Part shown: one piece after another, positions 23,740 to 31,663 of the stretch | Position numbering within the stretch: position 1 is the stretch's first letter | How the letters are laid out: each line of letters begins with the position of its first letter | DNA from: CAYJWS01 sp964373925 | GTDB lineage: Bacteria > Patescibacteriota > Patescibacteriia > Buchananbacterales > GWA2-38-13 | Length of the DNA: 42,505 nucleotides | Reading direction: 5' to 3' | NCBI GenBank assembly: GCA_964373925.1 | Contig: CAYJWS010000004.1 | Span: 1 to 42,505 of the forward strand | The notes under the pieces: model-generated | What the model saw: the letters and a program-made list of their open reading frames with translations, nothing else | What the model was told of the DNA's origin: nothing | Database searches by the model: none | Position numbers and translations under genes: made by a program

Positions 23740-24188
23740 AGCGAGTTTTTTTGTCGTTTACAACTATTATTATCACGGGATTCCTGCTCAATCTCATCTG
23801 GGAAAAATCGCACATCGCGCTCTATAAAGACTATGAAGTGTTCGTTAGCCGCTTGCCGCTTCCTGTAGCTGTATATGCGTCGCTTGTTGATATGAGTATA
23901 ATACTTTTAATTTATATTTTGATAGCGGCCGAGGTAAAAAAATTTTTCTGGATTGAAAACTTCGACAAAAGAGCCATGACGTTAAGCATAGTTTTTGGAT
24001 CAGCTATTGCAATAATAATAGAAATGCAAGGACTAGCTCAAAGAAAATGGGCATATAATGAATTGATGCCGATTATTCCCTTTGTACAAATCGGAGTCTC
24101 TCCGGTTTTGCAGATGATTGTACTGCCCATCATCACATTCTACATAACTCATCTCATTCTTAAAAAAATATCGTATGACTCTAGATAA
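23736..24188 (+). CDS. four-TM membrane protein of unknown function
   Basis: It encodes 150 residues with hydrophobic segments at about 5-20, 44-66, 83-98 and 118-142. A GFLLNLIWEKSHIALYKDYE segment and later QRKWAYNELMPIIPFVQIGVSPVLQM are likely family hallmarks, but I do not recognise a named family. It overlaps copZ by four bases and the next gene by 14 bases, and clearly belongs to the copper operon. Confidence 0.7.
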   Translation: MKRVFLSFTTIIITGFLLNLIWEKSHIALYKDYEVFVSRLPLPVAVYASLVDMSIILLIYILIAAEVKKFFWIENFDKRAMTLSIVFGSAIAIIIEMQGLAQRKWAYNELMPIIPFVQIGVSPVLQMIVLPIITFYITHLILKKISYDSR

Positions 24189-24558
24189 AATAATAATAAC
24201 TATCATTGGTTTTGTGGGAATAATTTTCACCTACTGGTTTTTTCTCATGAAAAAAGAAAAGGCAGTAGCTGTTTCTGGCGAGGTTGATATTCTCGTGGAA
24301 GGGGGATACACGCCAAATGTCATCTCTATTCCTAAAGGAAAAACCACAAAAATTCATTTCACAAGAACAGATCCCAGCTCATGCCTTGAGGAAGTAGTAC
24401 TCGGAGATTTTAAAATCCGAAAGACTCTGCCGCTCAACCAAAAAATTACGATTGAGCTGACTCCGCAAAAAACCGGAGAATTCACTTACTCCTGCGGCAT
24501 GAATATGTTTCATGGAAAGATTGTAGTCGTAAACTCTGAACAAAGTCGAAGAGTATAA
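24175..24558 (+). CDS. membrane-anchored cupredoxin-like protein
   Basis: It encodes 127 residues. An N-terminal anchor (about 5-24) is followed by a single cupredoxin-like domain. The usual His is replaced by the TDPSSCLEEVV segment, and the end loop is FTYSCGMNMFHGKIVV, with Cys, Met and His spaced like copper ligands. It probably faces outside and receives or buffers copper pumped by CopA; this is inferred from the operon. Confidence 0.8.
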   Translation: MTLDKIIITIIGFVGIIFTYWFFLMKKEKAVAVSGEVDILVEGGYTPNVISIPKGKTTKIHFTRTDPSSCLEEVVLGDFKIRKTLPLNQKITIELTPQKTGEFTYSCGMNMFHGKIVVVNSEQSRRV

Positions 24559-24574
24559 TAAATCAATGTTATAC

Positions 24575-24668
24575 CAATATACGAATGCATGCGAATAATA
24601 CGAATAAATACTAATATAATATTTGTAGCAATTCGTATCATCAGTACCATTAGTATATTAGTATCTTA
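24575..24668. repeat. ACGAAT/ATTCGT-rich repeat before copA
   Basis: Repeated ATACGAAT, GCGAATAATACGAAT and ATTAGTAT words on both strands form imperfect inverted repeats. They replace any obvious promoter before copA. Related AATTCGTAATT words lie at 1797-1812. Confidence 0.5.
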
Positions 24669-24679
24669 ATTTCATCTCT

Positions 24680-26974
24680 ATGTCTGACACTAAAAAAACA
24701 TTTCCTATCAAAGGCATGCACTGCGCGTCATGCGTGCTCATTATTGAAAAATCACTCTCTAAAGTTGACGGCGTAAAAAACGCGACCGTGAATCTCGCAA
24801 CGGAAAAAGCAACAGTTACATTTGATCCACAAAAAGTAACTGATGAAAAACTCGCCACAGCAGTCGCGCAGGTAGGATATAGCGCAGAAATAGATGAAAA
24901 ATTAAAAACACAGGATGAGGAAAAAGCGCAAAAATTAAAAGAATTAAAAAGCTTAAGAAACAAAGTGTATGTAAGCCTTATATTGGGCGCGCTTATTTTG
25001 TGGGGAAGTTTCCCTGGGCTGATGAATACCGCTCCGATGATACTTCAAAATTTCTGGGTACAACTCGTCTTGGCGTTTCCTGTACAATTTTGGGCTGGGT
25101 TTGGATTTTATCAAGCAGCGCTTTTAGCGCTTAAACACCGAACATCAAATATGGATACCCTTGTTGCCATTGGAACAACCGTTGCGTTTGGATACTCGGT
25201 CTTTGTAACAGCTTTTCCAAAAATTGTTGAAAGTGTCGGCATGGAGGCCTCCCCCTATTTTGATGTCGCGACGATTATCATTGGGCTTATCTTGCTCGGA
25301 AGATATTTTGAAGCAAAGGCAAAAGCAGGCACATCCGATGCCATAAAAAAACTTATCGGACTTCAGGCAAAAACAGCGCGCGTAGTTAGAGATGGAAAAG
25401 AAATAGATATTTCTATCAGCGAAGTTATGATCGGAGATAGTATCCGCGTTCGGCCCGGTGAAAAAATCCCGGTTGACGGAATTATTCAAGAGGGAGAATC
25501 CTCTGTTGACGAATCCATGATTACTGGCGAGAGCATTCCCGCAGATAAGACGCAAGGCGATTCAGTTGTCGGCGCGACCATGAATAAAACTGGCACCTTT
25601 ACTTTTCAAGCGACAAAAGTCGGAGCGGATACCGTACTCTCCCAAATTATCAAACTCGTAGAAGAGGCTCAAGGAAGCAAGGCACCCATTCAGAGGATTG
25701 CCGATCTCATTTCTTCTTATTTTGTGCCAATTGTGATTATGTTAGCCATAGCCACATTTATCGCCTGGTACGATTTTGGTCCCGCGCCAGCTCTTCTTTT
25801 CGCGCTTCTTAATACGGTTGCCGTCCTTATTATTGCCTGCCCCTGCGCCATGGGTCTTGCGACTCCAACAGCCATTATGGTCGGCACAGGCATTGGCGCG
25901 CACAATGGAATTCTCATTAAGGACGCTGAAAGCCTTGAGACCGCGCACAAAGTTAACGTTGTTATTTTCGACAAAACCGGAACGCTTACCAAAGGCCAGC
26001 CGGAGGTAACCGATGTTATTACGATAAATAATTCCACAATTACAGATTACCCCTCGGTCTCGAGCTTGGGGTCGAGAGACGGATTACGGATTGCAAACAA
26101 AGAAGATATTATTTTGTTGCTTGCCGCGTCCATTGAAAAAGGATCGGAGCATTCTCTTGCCGAGGCAATCGTGAAGGCGGCTGAAAAAAAATCCTTGCCT
26201 CTTGAAAAAATTGAAAACTTTAAGGCGATTACCGGCCATGGCGTAGAGGGAAAATTAGATGGAAAAAAAATAATTCTTGGAAATAGGAGACTTATGCAAA
26301 AGGAAGGTATAGATTTTTCAAGATATGAACCGCAAATCCATAAGCTTGAAGAAGATGGAAAAACCGTGATGATGCTGGGCATTGATAAAAGTCTTTCGGG
26401 ACTTATAGCGGTTGCTGATACCCTTAAAGAATCTTCACTCGAGGGAGTAAAAAAACTCCAGAATCTCGGCATAGAAGTTATTATGATAACGGGAGACAAT
26501 ATGCGAACGGGGCAGGCCATCGCGAAAAAAGTGGGAATACAAAAAGTGCTCGCCGAAGTCTTGCCGGACCAAAAAGAAATAGAGGTAAGAAAAATCCAAA
26601 GTAAAGGAAAGGTTGTTGCCATGGTCGGCGACGGCATTAATGACGCGCCCGCGCTTGCCGCCGCTGATGTCGGCATTGCCATGGGCACAGGAACCGATGT
26701 CGCCATTGAAGCCGCGGATATTACGCTTATCAATAAAGATTTAAAGTCCGTCGCAATGGCAATCACACTCTCCCGAAAAACTATGCGAACGATTAAAATG
26801 AATCTTTTTTGGGCATTTGGATACAATATTATTCTTATTCCTGTGGCAATGGGAGTACTCTACCCTTTCTTCAAGATATTATTGAATCCTATTTTCGCCT
26901 CCATCGCCATGGCGTCAAGCTCCATTTCGGTCGTTACTAACTCGCTTTTCTTGAAGAAGAAAAAAATTACATAA
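24680..26974 (+). CDS. copA: copper-exporting P1B-type ATPase
   Basis: This 764-residue protein pumps Cu(I) across the membrane at the cost of ATP. It has one N-terminal HMA domain (GMHCASC, Cys15 and Cys18), eight predicted membrane helices and the transport motif CPC (387-389) in IIACPCAMGLATPTA. The actuator motif is MITGES, the phosphorylation site is DKTGTLTKG (Asp431), and the hinge is GDGINDAPALAAADVGIAMG. The N domain (SEHSLAEA, GHGV) carries an in-frame palindromic insert just before it (about residues 455-475). Copper (or silver) specificity follows from CPC and the operon. Confidence 0.96.
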   Translation: MSDTKKTFPIKGMHCASCVLIIEKSLSKVDGVKNATVNLATEKATVTFDPQKVTDEKLATAVAQVGYSAEIDEKLKTQDEEKAQKLKELKSLRNKVYVSLILGALILWGSFPGLMNTAPMILQNFWVQLVLAFPVQFWAGFGFYQAALLALKHRTSNMDTLVAIGTTVAFGYSVFVTAFPKIVESVGMEASPYFDVATIIIGLILLGRYFEAKAKAGTSDAIKKLIGLQAKTARVVRDGKEIDISISEVMIGDSIRVRPGEKIPVDGIIQEGESSVDESMITGESIPADKTQGDSVVGATMNKTGTFTFQATKVGADTVLSQIIKLVEEAQGSKAPIQRIADLISSYFVPIVIMLAIATFIAWYDFGPAPALLFALLNTVAVLIIACPCAMGLATPTAIMVGTGIGAHNGILIKDAESLETAHKVNVVIFDKTGTLTKGQPEVTDVITINNSTITDYPSVSSLGSRDGLRIANKEDIILLLAASIEKGSEHSLAEAIVKAAEKKSLPLEKIENFKAITGHGVEGKLDGKKIILGNRRLMQKEGIDFSRYEPQIHKLEEDGKTVMMLGIDKSLSGLIAVADTLKESSLEGVKKLQNLGIEVIMITGDNMRTGQAIAKKVGIQKVLAEVLPDQKEIEVRKIQSKGKVVAMVGDGINDAPALAAADVGIAMGTGTDVAIEAADITLINKDLKSVAMAITLSRKTMRTIKMNLFWAFGYNIILIPVAMGVLYPFFKILLNPIFASIAMASSSISVVTNSLFLKKKKIT
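26050..26082. repeat. palindromic insert in copA
   Basis: TCTCGA-gcttgggg-TCGAGA with flanks, encoding SVSSLGSRD in frame between the P-domain start and the N domain. The reverse complement shares CTCTCGACCC..AGCT with the intergenic repeat at 13900-13920. Confidence 0.5.
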
Positions 26975-26981
26975 ATAGTAT

Positions 26982-27012
26982 AAAAAAAAGGGCGAACATT
27001 TACTGTTCGCCC
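26982..27012 (-). terminator. terminator of the ubiquitin-like operon
   Basis: On the minus strand GGGCGAACA-gtaaa-TGTTCGCCC followed by TTTTTTTT. It lies between convergent copA and the Ubl gene. Confidence 0.9.
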
Positions 27013-27041
27013 CTACATTATATAATGTACGACTTACTTTT

Positions 27042-27284
27042 CTATATCAGCCCCTTGTTGCCTGCGGCTCTCACAAATTCAAGAGTATCACCTTCCTGAA
27101 GGCGATACTCATTATCGACGTGTACGCCGGAAATACGGGCTTGAGCATCTGGAGGGATATTGAGCACTTGTGCGAGCTCTGTTCTCACCTCGGCAATTCT
27201 CTTGCCTGAAAGACCTGCCAAATCTTGTGAATTGGCGCCACACACGACTTTTACTCTTCCCGTAACTTCAGCTGTTGCTGACAT
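27042..27284 (-). CDS. ubiquitin-like beta-grasp protein (PRTRC protein C-like)
   Basis: This 80-residue single beta-grasp domain starts with strands TGRVKVVCGANSQDL and has the helix IAEVRTELAQVLNI. The last part, GVHVDNEYRLQEGDTLEFVRAAGNKG, closely resembles the C terminus of PRTRC system protein C and ThiS/MoaD-like Ubl proteins. It ends GNKGLI: two residues follow the last Gly, so the tail might need trimming before activation. It would be the modifier activated by the adjacent E1 and transferred by the E2-like domain. ATG follows GAAAGGAGG. It is the last gene of the operon, 34 bases after the E1 gene. Confidence 0.8.
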   Translation of the reverse strand: MSATAEVTGRVKVVCGANSQDLAGLSGKRIAEVRTELAQVLNIPPDAQARISGVHVDNEYRLQEGDTLEFVRAAGNKGLI

Positions 27285-27318
27285 GAGAATCCTCCTTTCA
27301 AAGATATGGATTAAAAGA

Positions 27319-27987
27319 TCAACTTCTTTTTACTTGTCTGCAATTATTAGTCACAATATCAATGTACACTTCATCATATTCAATCTTACCCTGCAGGTAA
27401 GTATAAAAAGCATTAAGCATGACCGCCGCGACCATATTATTCATAAAGAGTAATTGCGGAGAACTTTGTGAAAGCTCCTCACAGCCCATCTCATCGGGAT
27501 TTTTATCCATTGGATAAGAAATCTCCGGATGAAAATCATTGGCAAGCGGTAATGTTATATTTTTACCATTTTTTCTGATGAATATCTGGATATTTCCATC
27601 TGTCAATTCATTTCCGCCGGAAATAAGTACGGCGTTTTCAAGTTCCTCGCATCTGCCCGAAACAAGATTTCTTGTCGCGTGATTATCTACACAAAGAAAA
27701 ATTATATCTCCTTCGTGGATATATTCATAGATATTCTCACTTGTAATGTACTCGTGTATTCCACTATAATATACTTTCCTTGCCTCGCTCGTCAAGTCGT
27801 CAGAGGTCACCTCTGCCTTATTGCCGCAACTTGTAAAGTGCTGGCGAGATCTATTCTTTTCTTCATAGCTGTCGCCGTCAAAAAGTATAACTTCAATATT
27901 TTCACTATCGCCGTATTCGAGAAACTTGTGCAATATCCTCAAAAGACAACTCCCTATTCCACCAAGGCCAATCACCTTAATATGCAT
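27319..27987 (-). CDS. E1-like ThiF-family adenylating enzyme
   Basis: This 222-residue Rossmann-fold enzyme of the ThiF/MoeB/E1 superfamily resembles the PRTRC ThiF protein. It shows the ATP loop GLGGIGS near the N terminus, then LFDGDSYEEKNRSRQHF (Asp, Asn, Arg of the adenylation site) and a CVDNHATRNL crossover. A lone Cys169 in MGCEELSQSSPQLLFMNN sits where E1 enzymes carry the thioester Cys. There is no zinc CxxC pair, unlike MoeB. It would adenylate the Ubl C terminus. ATG at 27987, behind GGAGG, overlaps the JAMM gene by 11 bases; a start 11 codons earlier is less likely. Confidence 0.87.
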   Translation of the reverse strand: MHIKVIGLGGIGSCLLRILHKFLEYGDSENIEVILFDGDSYEEKNRSRQHFTSCGNKAEVTSDDLTSEARKVYYSGIHEYITSENIYEYIHEGDIIFLCVDNHATRNLVSGRCEELENAVLISGGNELTDGNIQIFIRKNGKNITLPLANDFHPEISYPMDKNPDEMGCEELSQSSPQLLFMNNMVAAVMLNAFYTYLQGKIEYDEVYIDIVTNNCRQVKRS

Positions 27988-28753
27988 CTGCTTGCCTCCA
28001 TTGATATAATCTTGAAACATTTATTTCTTTTGCATATGAAGATATTTTTTTCACTCTTTGCATCCACTTCTTGGGAAAATCATCTTTCTTAGGCTTTCTT
28101 GAATCCTGACTTCTCCCTGTCATCTCGAAGAAAATAGCATTATCTCTCAATATACCGCTTTCTTTGCCGGTCAAAGCAGGTTTTACAATCCCCGCGATAA
28201 CAGTATCTGGATTAACAGGAAATCTATTATTATTGAGAGCAATGCTTGAACAGACGGAAAAATATTCCCTATCAAGATGGCCTACGGTCACATGAAGGCC
28301 GTCAAAATTTTTCTCATCGCTCAAATCCGTAGAAGAATGAAAAGCCGGCATTGTATTGTGAGAATGTATGCTTCCGACAAGCTGAAAACCATCAATCCTC
28401 TCATTTGCCCTATAATGAACGCCCCCGGCAGATACGATCTGCTCGGGACATACAAGCCCATACGCGCCTTTATCAGCGCAATAATGCAAAAGTATTATTG
28501 CCTCGCTATCATGCACTTCATGCACTTCATGAAAAAATCCGAGTATCGTCTTGAAGTGTGTTCTCGGCAACATGGGAAGTTTTGATTTTGCGAAAGTTTC
28601 TACTTCCTTAAGGAATGAAATACCTTCGACTCGCACAATCCCTTGAAAAAATTCAGAATCTTTATGAAGATATATGCCATCTTTTCCTACGACAAAATAT
28701 ATTCCACTCTCCGGAAGCTTCGTTTTCTCTCTAAGGGCAAAAACTTTAAACAT
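27977..28753 (-). CDS. JAMM/JAB (MPN+) metalloprotease, PRTRC protein A-like
   Basis: This 258-residue protein has a complete JAMM zinc motif: HSHNTMPAFHSSTD is H-x-H-x7-S-x2-D (about H130, H132, S140, D143). The activating Glu is in HEVHEVHDSEAI, about 52 residues before. The N-terminal 60 residues form a separate strand-rich region, and the C-terminal 60 are basic. JAMM enzymes cut isopeptide bonds or trim Ubl tails; beside a Ubl and E1 it is the likely processing and deconjugating enzyme. Its ATG overlaps the stop of the E2-like gene (TGATG), so they are translationally coupled. Confidence 0.9.
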   Translation of the reverse strand: MFKVFALREKTKLPESGIYFVVGKDGIYLHKDSEFFQGIVRVEGISFLKEVETFAKSKLPMLPRTHFKTILGFFHEVHEVHDSEAIILLHYCADKGAYGLVCPEQIVSAGGVHYRANERIDGFQLVGSIHSHNTMPAFHSSTDLSDEKNFDGLHVTVGHLDREYFSVCSSIALNNNRFPVNPDTVIAGIVKPALTGKESGILRDNAIFFEMTGRSQDSRKPKKDDFPKKWMQRVKKISSYAKEINVSRLYQWRQADAY

Positions 28754-31083
28754 CAAAACCTCCTATTGCAAAAAATCCTTGTAAGTATTTCATCTATATT
28801 TAACGGGACTTCTCCCTTACCGCTACAATCAGCATGTAAGGTGCTTGTATGCTTATCGATAATTTCTCTAGCCAAATCCCTAATATGCCGAGAGAATCTT
28901 TCGTAATCCCCTGCATTTAATCTTTCACAAGCGTCTTCGACAGATGTCGCGAGCATTGTTGTTATCTCAAGAAGTTCGCCATGCATATTTTCACTTAAAA
29001 GCTTAGCCGTTGCTTCATCAAAATCGGGTAGCGCTATTTGCGTACAAAATTCTTTTACAATCTTTCCAATATCCGATTGTTTCCTGCCTATGATTTCTTT
29101 TACGGCACATTCAAACGTTCGCGCGGTTGCATGATTTGTATCTTCCAAATATTTTTGAGCCATGTTTTTGAGTCTATTATCGTGCGCAATCCACGGAATC
29201 CTAAGTACAAAGAGAGGATCTTTTCTGCTCTCTTCCTCCCAATGCCAAATACTTTTCAGACGCGGATCAAGTTTAGACGCTGGCTTATAATTTTGTTCAA
29301 GATAGTCTCTATTAAACCAGCTATCCCAAAAGTACGCGACAAGATCATTCACTTTCTCCGCCATAGTATTGGATCTTTTGTTTGATCTTGAAAAATTCAG
29401 GCACGCGCTTCCATTTTTTTGAACATTGGGAAAATTCGACTTAAATATGGGATCATTCATCGACCGAAGCGGTTCATTCCTGTAATACACATTGAGTAGA
29501 AATTCATTGCCTTCGCCAACAACTATAACGAAAATAACAAAAGGGAATGAAAGTTGTATCGAATTCGTCTTAACGTGCTCTGATTTGAATTGTATCCACG
29601 ATTCTTCACTTATTCCCAGAGTTTCCATAAAAAATGTATTGGTAAAATTTATGGTCCGAAGCTGTGGAGGCTGCTCAATGACAAAAAAAGAGTATCGTCC
29701 ATTTGATGAGAAAAATCTTGTTCCTTGCGGCAGAACAGCATCCTCTATTTCCGGATCGCTTTTTCCACTGTCAAAAATCTTTTTTCGAAGACTGTCGGAA
29801 AATCCTTCTTCATCTCTATAATATGCATAAACAGCATCTTTAATACCTGCAACCATTCCTTGCCTAAATTGAGAAACGCACCTATTTGCCCCTTCCTTCA
29901 ATATGCTATGCGCGGTAGGAATATTTGTTTCCCTATCTTTTTTGGCTTTTACCTTTTCCATACAAGTACCGAGACTTGTCTGAAATTCGATGCTAATACC
30001 GGTAAGTAGCCGCCGTACCGCCTTTTTCCCCATATCTTGATATTGGACAATATATTCAGCAAGAAAATTTTCGCGAAACTTCATAATGGCAGAGCTCAAA
30101 AGCCTTGATATGAAAGCTCCTATGAATTCCGAGGCGCTAACTCTTGAACGAACCATTTTATTGTGCATGAAGAAAACAGGAAAAAAAAGCCATCGAAACC
30201 CATACCCAAGGGTGAATAGTTCGGCTCCTCCATCGTGCCTGATAAGTATATTGGAATCATCAAATCCGGATAAACGCTTGTCAATCACTTTACTATAAAA
30301 CTCATTAAGCTTTTTACATCCGCTTGACGTAAAAAATGCTAAGCCTGTCAACGCTATATTCATGATGATGGTAACAAGTAATGGGAAAAAAAATCCTATA
30401 AAAAGTTGATCAAACGCATAAGATCTCAATATAGCGGCAGCGAGATCAGCGTCCATTATATTTGACCTGATTATAGCCCTGACATCAAAGTGATAGGCAT
30501 TCCATAAAGACGCGCCCGCGACAGTGGCATAACAGAGTATCTGAAGAATAATAAATACAATGAATAAAAAATCAGAATATTTATTTACTCTCGATATGAG
30601 AAGAAAAAAAATAATTCCTGCCAATAATCCGATAGGTAACAGCATCCACCAAGTAGGCTGAATGGGCAAAGGAAAGCGCTCGTAGAATCTCTCAAGCGCG
30701 CCAGACCAATGATTGTCATAGGTGAATACCGCGTTTTTTATCGGAGGATCTTCTTTCTTTGGCTCTTCACCGATTTTTTCCTTGGTATCTTTTTCTTGAT
30801 TTTGCGCAACCGGTAATTCCGGACCAACAAATTCAAAATTTTTATTTTCTGAATCCTTTATTGTACTATGATCTTCAAATTGTACTGCTTCAGCGCTTTT
30901 TACTTCTGCCTGCGTCTTCTCGACATCCTTTTTTTCTTCCTTTACTATTTCCCAGTGTACGTTAGTCGGCTTACTATAATCATAAAGCCAGTGGGAAAAC
31001 CACGGTACAGAAAGTGAAAAGCTATACACAAGTAGCAACAAAAACGCGAAAAACGCAACAGTAAAATTCCATACTTTAAGCAT
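28753..31083 (-). CDS. four-TM protein with C-terminal E2-like (Prok-E2/PRTRC protein B-like) domain
   Basis: It encodes 776 residues. Membrane helices lie at about 8-30, 145-166, 171-195 and 225-253. Between the first two lies a Lys/Glu-rich stretch of about 110 residues. Residues 465-600 fit a prokaryotic E2 fold: FVIEQPPQLRTINF, then LSFPFVIFVIVV and YYRNEPLRSMNDPIF, then FPNVQKNGSACLNF with Asn553 and the candidate catalytic Cys561. The EqPPqxRT..plPN..G..C pattern is that of PRTRC protein B. The region 600-776 is helical and unknown. The start follows AGGAGAGG. First gene of the operon; anchoring an E2 in the membrane by fusion is unusual. Confidence 0.75.
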   Translation of the reverse strand: MLKVWNFTVAFFAFLLLLVYSFSLSVPWFSHWLYDYSKPTNVHWEIVKEEKKDVEKTQAEVKSAEAVQFEDHSTIKDSENKNFEFVGPELPVAQNQEKDTKEKIGEEPKKEDPPIKNAVFTYDNHWSGALERFYERFPLPIQPTWWMLLPIGLLAGIIFFLLISRVNKYSDFLFIVFIILQILCYATVAGASLWNAYHFDVRAIIRSNIMDADLAAAILRSYAFDQLFIGFFFPLLVTIIMNIALTGLAFFTSSGCKKLNEFYSKVIDKRLSGFDDSNILIRHDGGAELFTLGYGFRWLFFPVFFMHNKMVRSRVSASEFIGAFISRLLSSAIMKFRENFLAEYIVQYQDMGKKAVRRLLTGISIEFQTSLGTCMEKVKAKKDRETNIPTAHSILKEGANRCVSQFRQGMVAGIKDAVYAYYRDEEGFSDSLRKKIFDSGKSDPEIEDAVLPQGTRFFSSNGRYSFFVIEQPPQLRTINFTNTFFMETLGISEESWIQFKSEHVKTNSIQLSFPFVIFVIVVGEGNEFLLNVYYRNEPLRSMNDPIFKSNFPNVQKNGSACLNFSRSNKRSNTMAEKVNDLVAYFWDSWFNRDYLEQNYKPASKLDPRLKSIWHWEEESRKDPLFVLRIPWIAHDNRLKNMAQKYLEDTNHATARTFECAVKEIIGRKQSDIGKIVKEFCTQIALPDFDEATAKLLSENMHGELLEITTMLATSVEDACERLNAGDYERFSRHIRDLAREIIDKHTSTLHADCSGKGEVPLNIDEILTRIFCNRRF

Positions 31084-31105
31084 TACGACCTCTCCTAAAA
31101 GCTGA

Positions 31106-31118
31106 TTGTCAAAGAACA
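31106..31118 (-). promoter_or_regulatory. boxA-like element, Ubl operon leader
   Basis: On the minus strand TGTTCTTTGACAA, about 40 bases after the predicted transcription start and 13 bases before the AGGAGAGG. Confidence 0.65.
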
Positions 31119-31151
31119 CCTTGTTTCTGTTTTGACATCACATAATATCAT

Positions 31152-31192
31152 ACAGAACAATATGAAATATTACATAATTATTGATGTTCTGT
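31152..31192 (-). promoter_or_regulatory. inverted repeat overlapping the Ubl operon promoter
   Basis: ACAGAACA (31152-31159) and TGTTCTGT (31185-31192) are perfect inverted copies. The inner bases AATA / TATT continue the symmetry with a two-base offset. The arms straddle the -10 region, one overlapping the -35 box, so a repressor site is plausible. Confidence 0.5.
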
Positions 31193-31195
31193 CAA
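31167..31195 (-). promoter_or_regulatory. promoter of the Ubl conjugation operon
   Basis: On the minus strand TTGACA (31195-31190), 17 bases, TAATAT (31172-31167). Confidence 0.75.
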
Positions 31196-31209
31196 ACAAT
31201 ACGGATCTA

Positions 31210-31376
31210 CTAGAACCTGCCTATCTCAAAAAACTAATTCTCTCTATTTTGTCATCCGGCAGCTAGCGGATCCAAGAAGTAGACTTATCCTAGTAAAACT
31301 GGATTCCCGATGGAGTTTACCCTCATGAAAATGGGGGCGAGAATGACAGTTAAATTATTTTTGAGATAGGTTCTAG
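31210..31376. repeat. paired palindromic element with locus-specific arms
   Basis: CTAGAACCT-gc-CTATCTCAAAAA at 31210-31232 is an inverted copy of TTTTTGAGATAGGTTCTAG at 31358-31376. Between them are TGTCATCCGGC..GGATCC and CTGGATTCCCG..GAATGACA. Confidence 0.7.
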
Positions 31377-31449
31377 GTACCTTGAATTACGAAACTGACA
31401 TTTCTATTGTCTCGAGGATGCATGAAATCTTTTGAGGTGACGAGGTAAT

Positions 31450-31554
31450 CTACTTTAGATTGCTTCGCCGGGCTCGCAATGACTTATGGTTTGGTCATCC
31501 CGAATTCATTTCGGGATCTAAGCGTAGATTGCTTCGCCGGGCTCGCAATGACAG
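31450..31554. repeat. TAGATTGCTTCGCCGGGC direct repeat with GTCATCCC hairpin
   Basis: TAGATTGCTTCGCCGGGCTC, continuing to GCAATGAC, occurs twice, near 31454 and 31526. Between them lies GTCATCCCGAATTCATTTCGGGATC. There is no gene in 31120-31607. Confidence 0.7.
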
Positions 31555-31607
31555 TATTAAGAGCAGTTAGTAATTCAAGGCAATATAACTATGTGGATAA
31601 CCCGTAT

Positions 31608-31636
31608 TTGACAAAATAAACTGCATGAATTAGTAT
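31608..31636 (+). promoter_or_regulatory. nrtR promoter
   Basis: TTGACA (31608-31613), 17 bases, TAGTAT (31631-31636). The operator-like palindrome starts at its last base. Confidence 0.55.
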
Positions 31637-31652
31637 GTGTATATAATACACT
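31636..31652 (+). promoter_or_regulatory. candidate NrtR operator 1
   Basis: TGTGTATATAATACACT: GTGTAT and ATACAC are inverted around three bases. The same palindrome, GTGTA-N7-ACAC, recurs at 32507-32523 and nowhere else that I find. Confidence 0.6.
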
Positions 31653-31663
31653 AAGTAGAGCAT

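Noticed and set aside
26047..26826. Open frame of 259 codons on the minus strand within copA
   Set aside because: It has no ribosome binding site or domain resemblance, and it mirrors the copA N and P domains.
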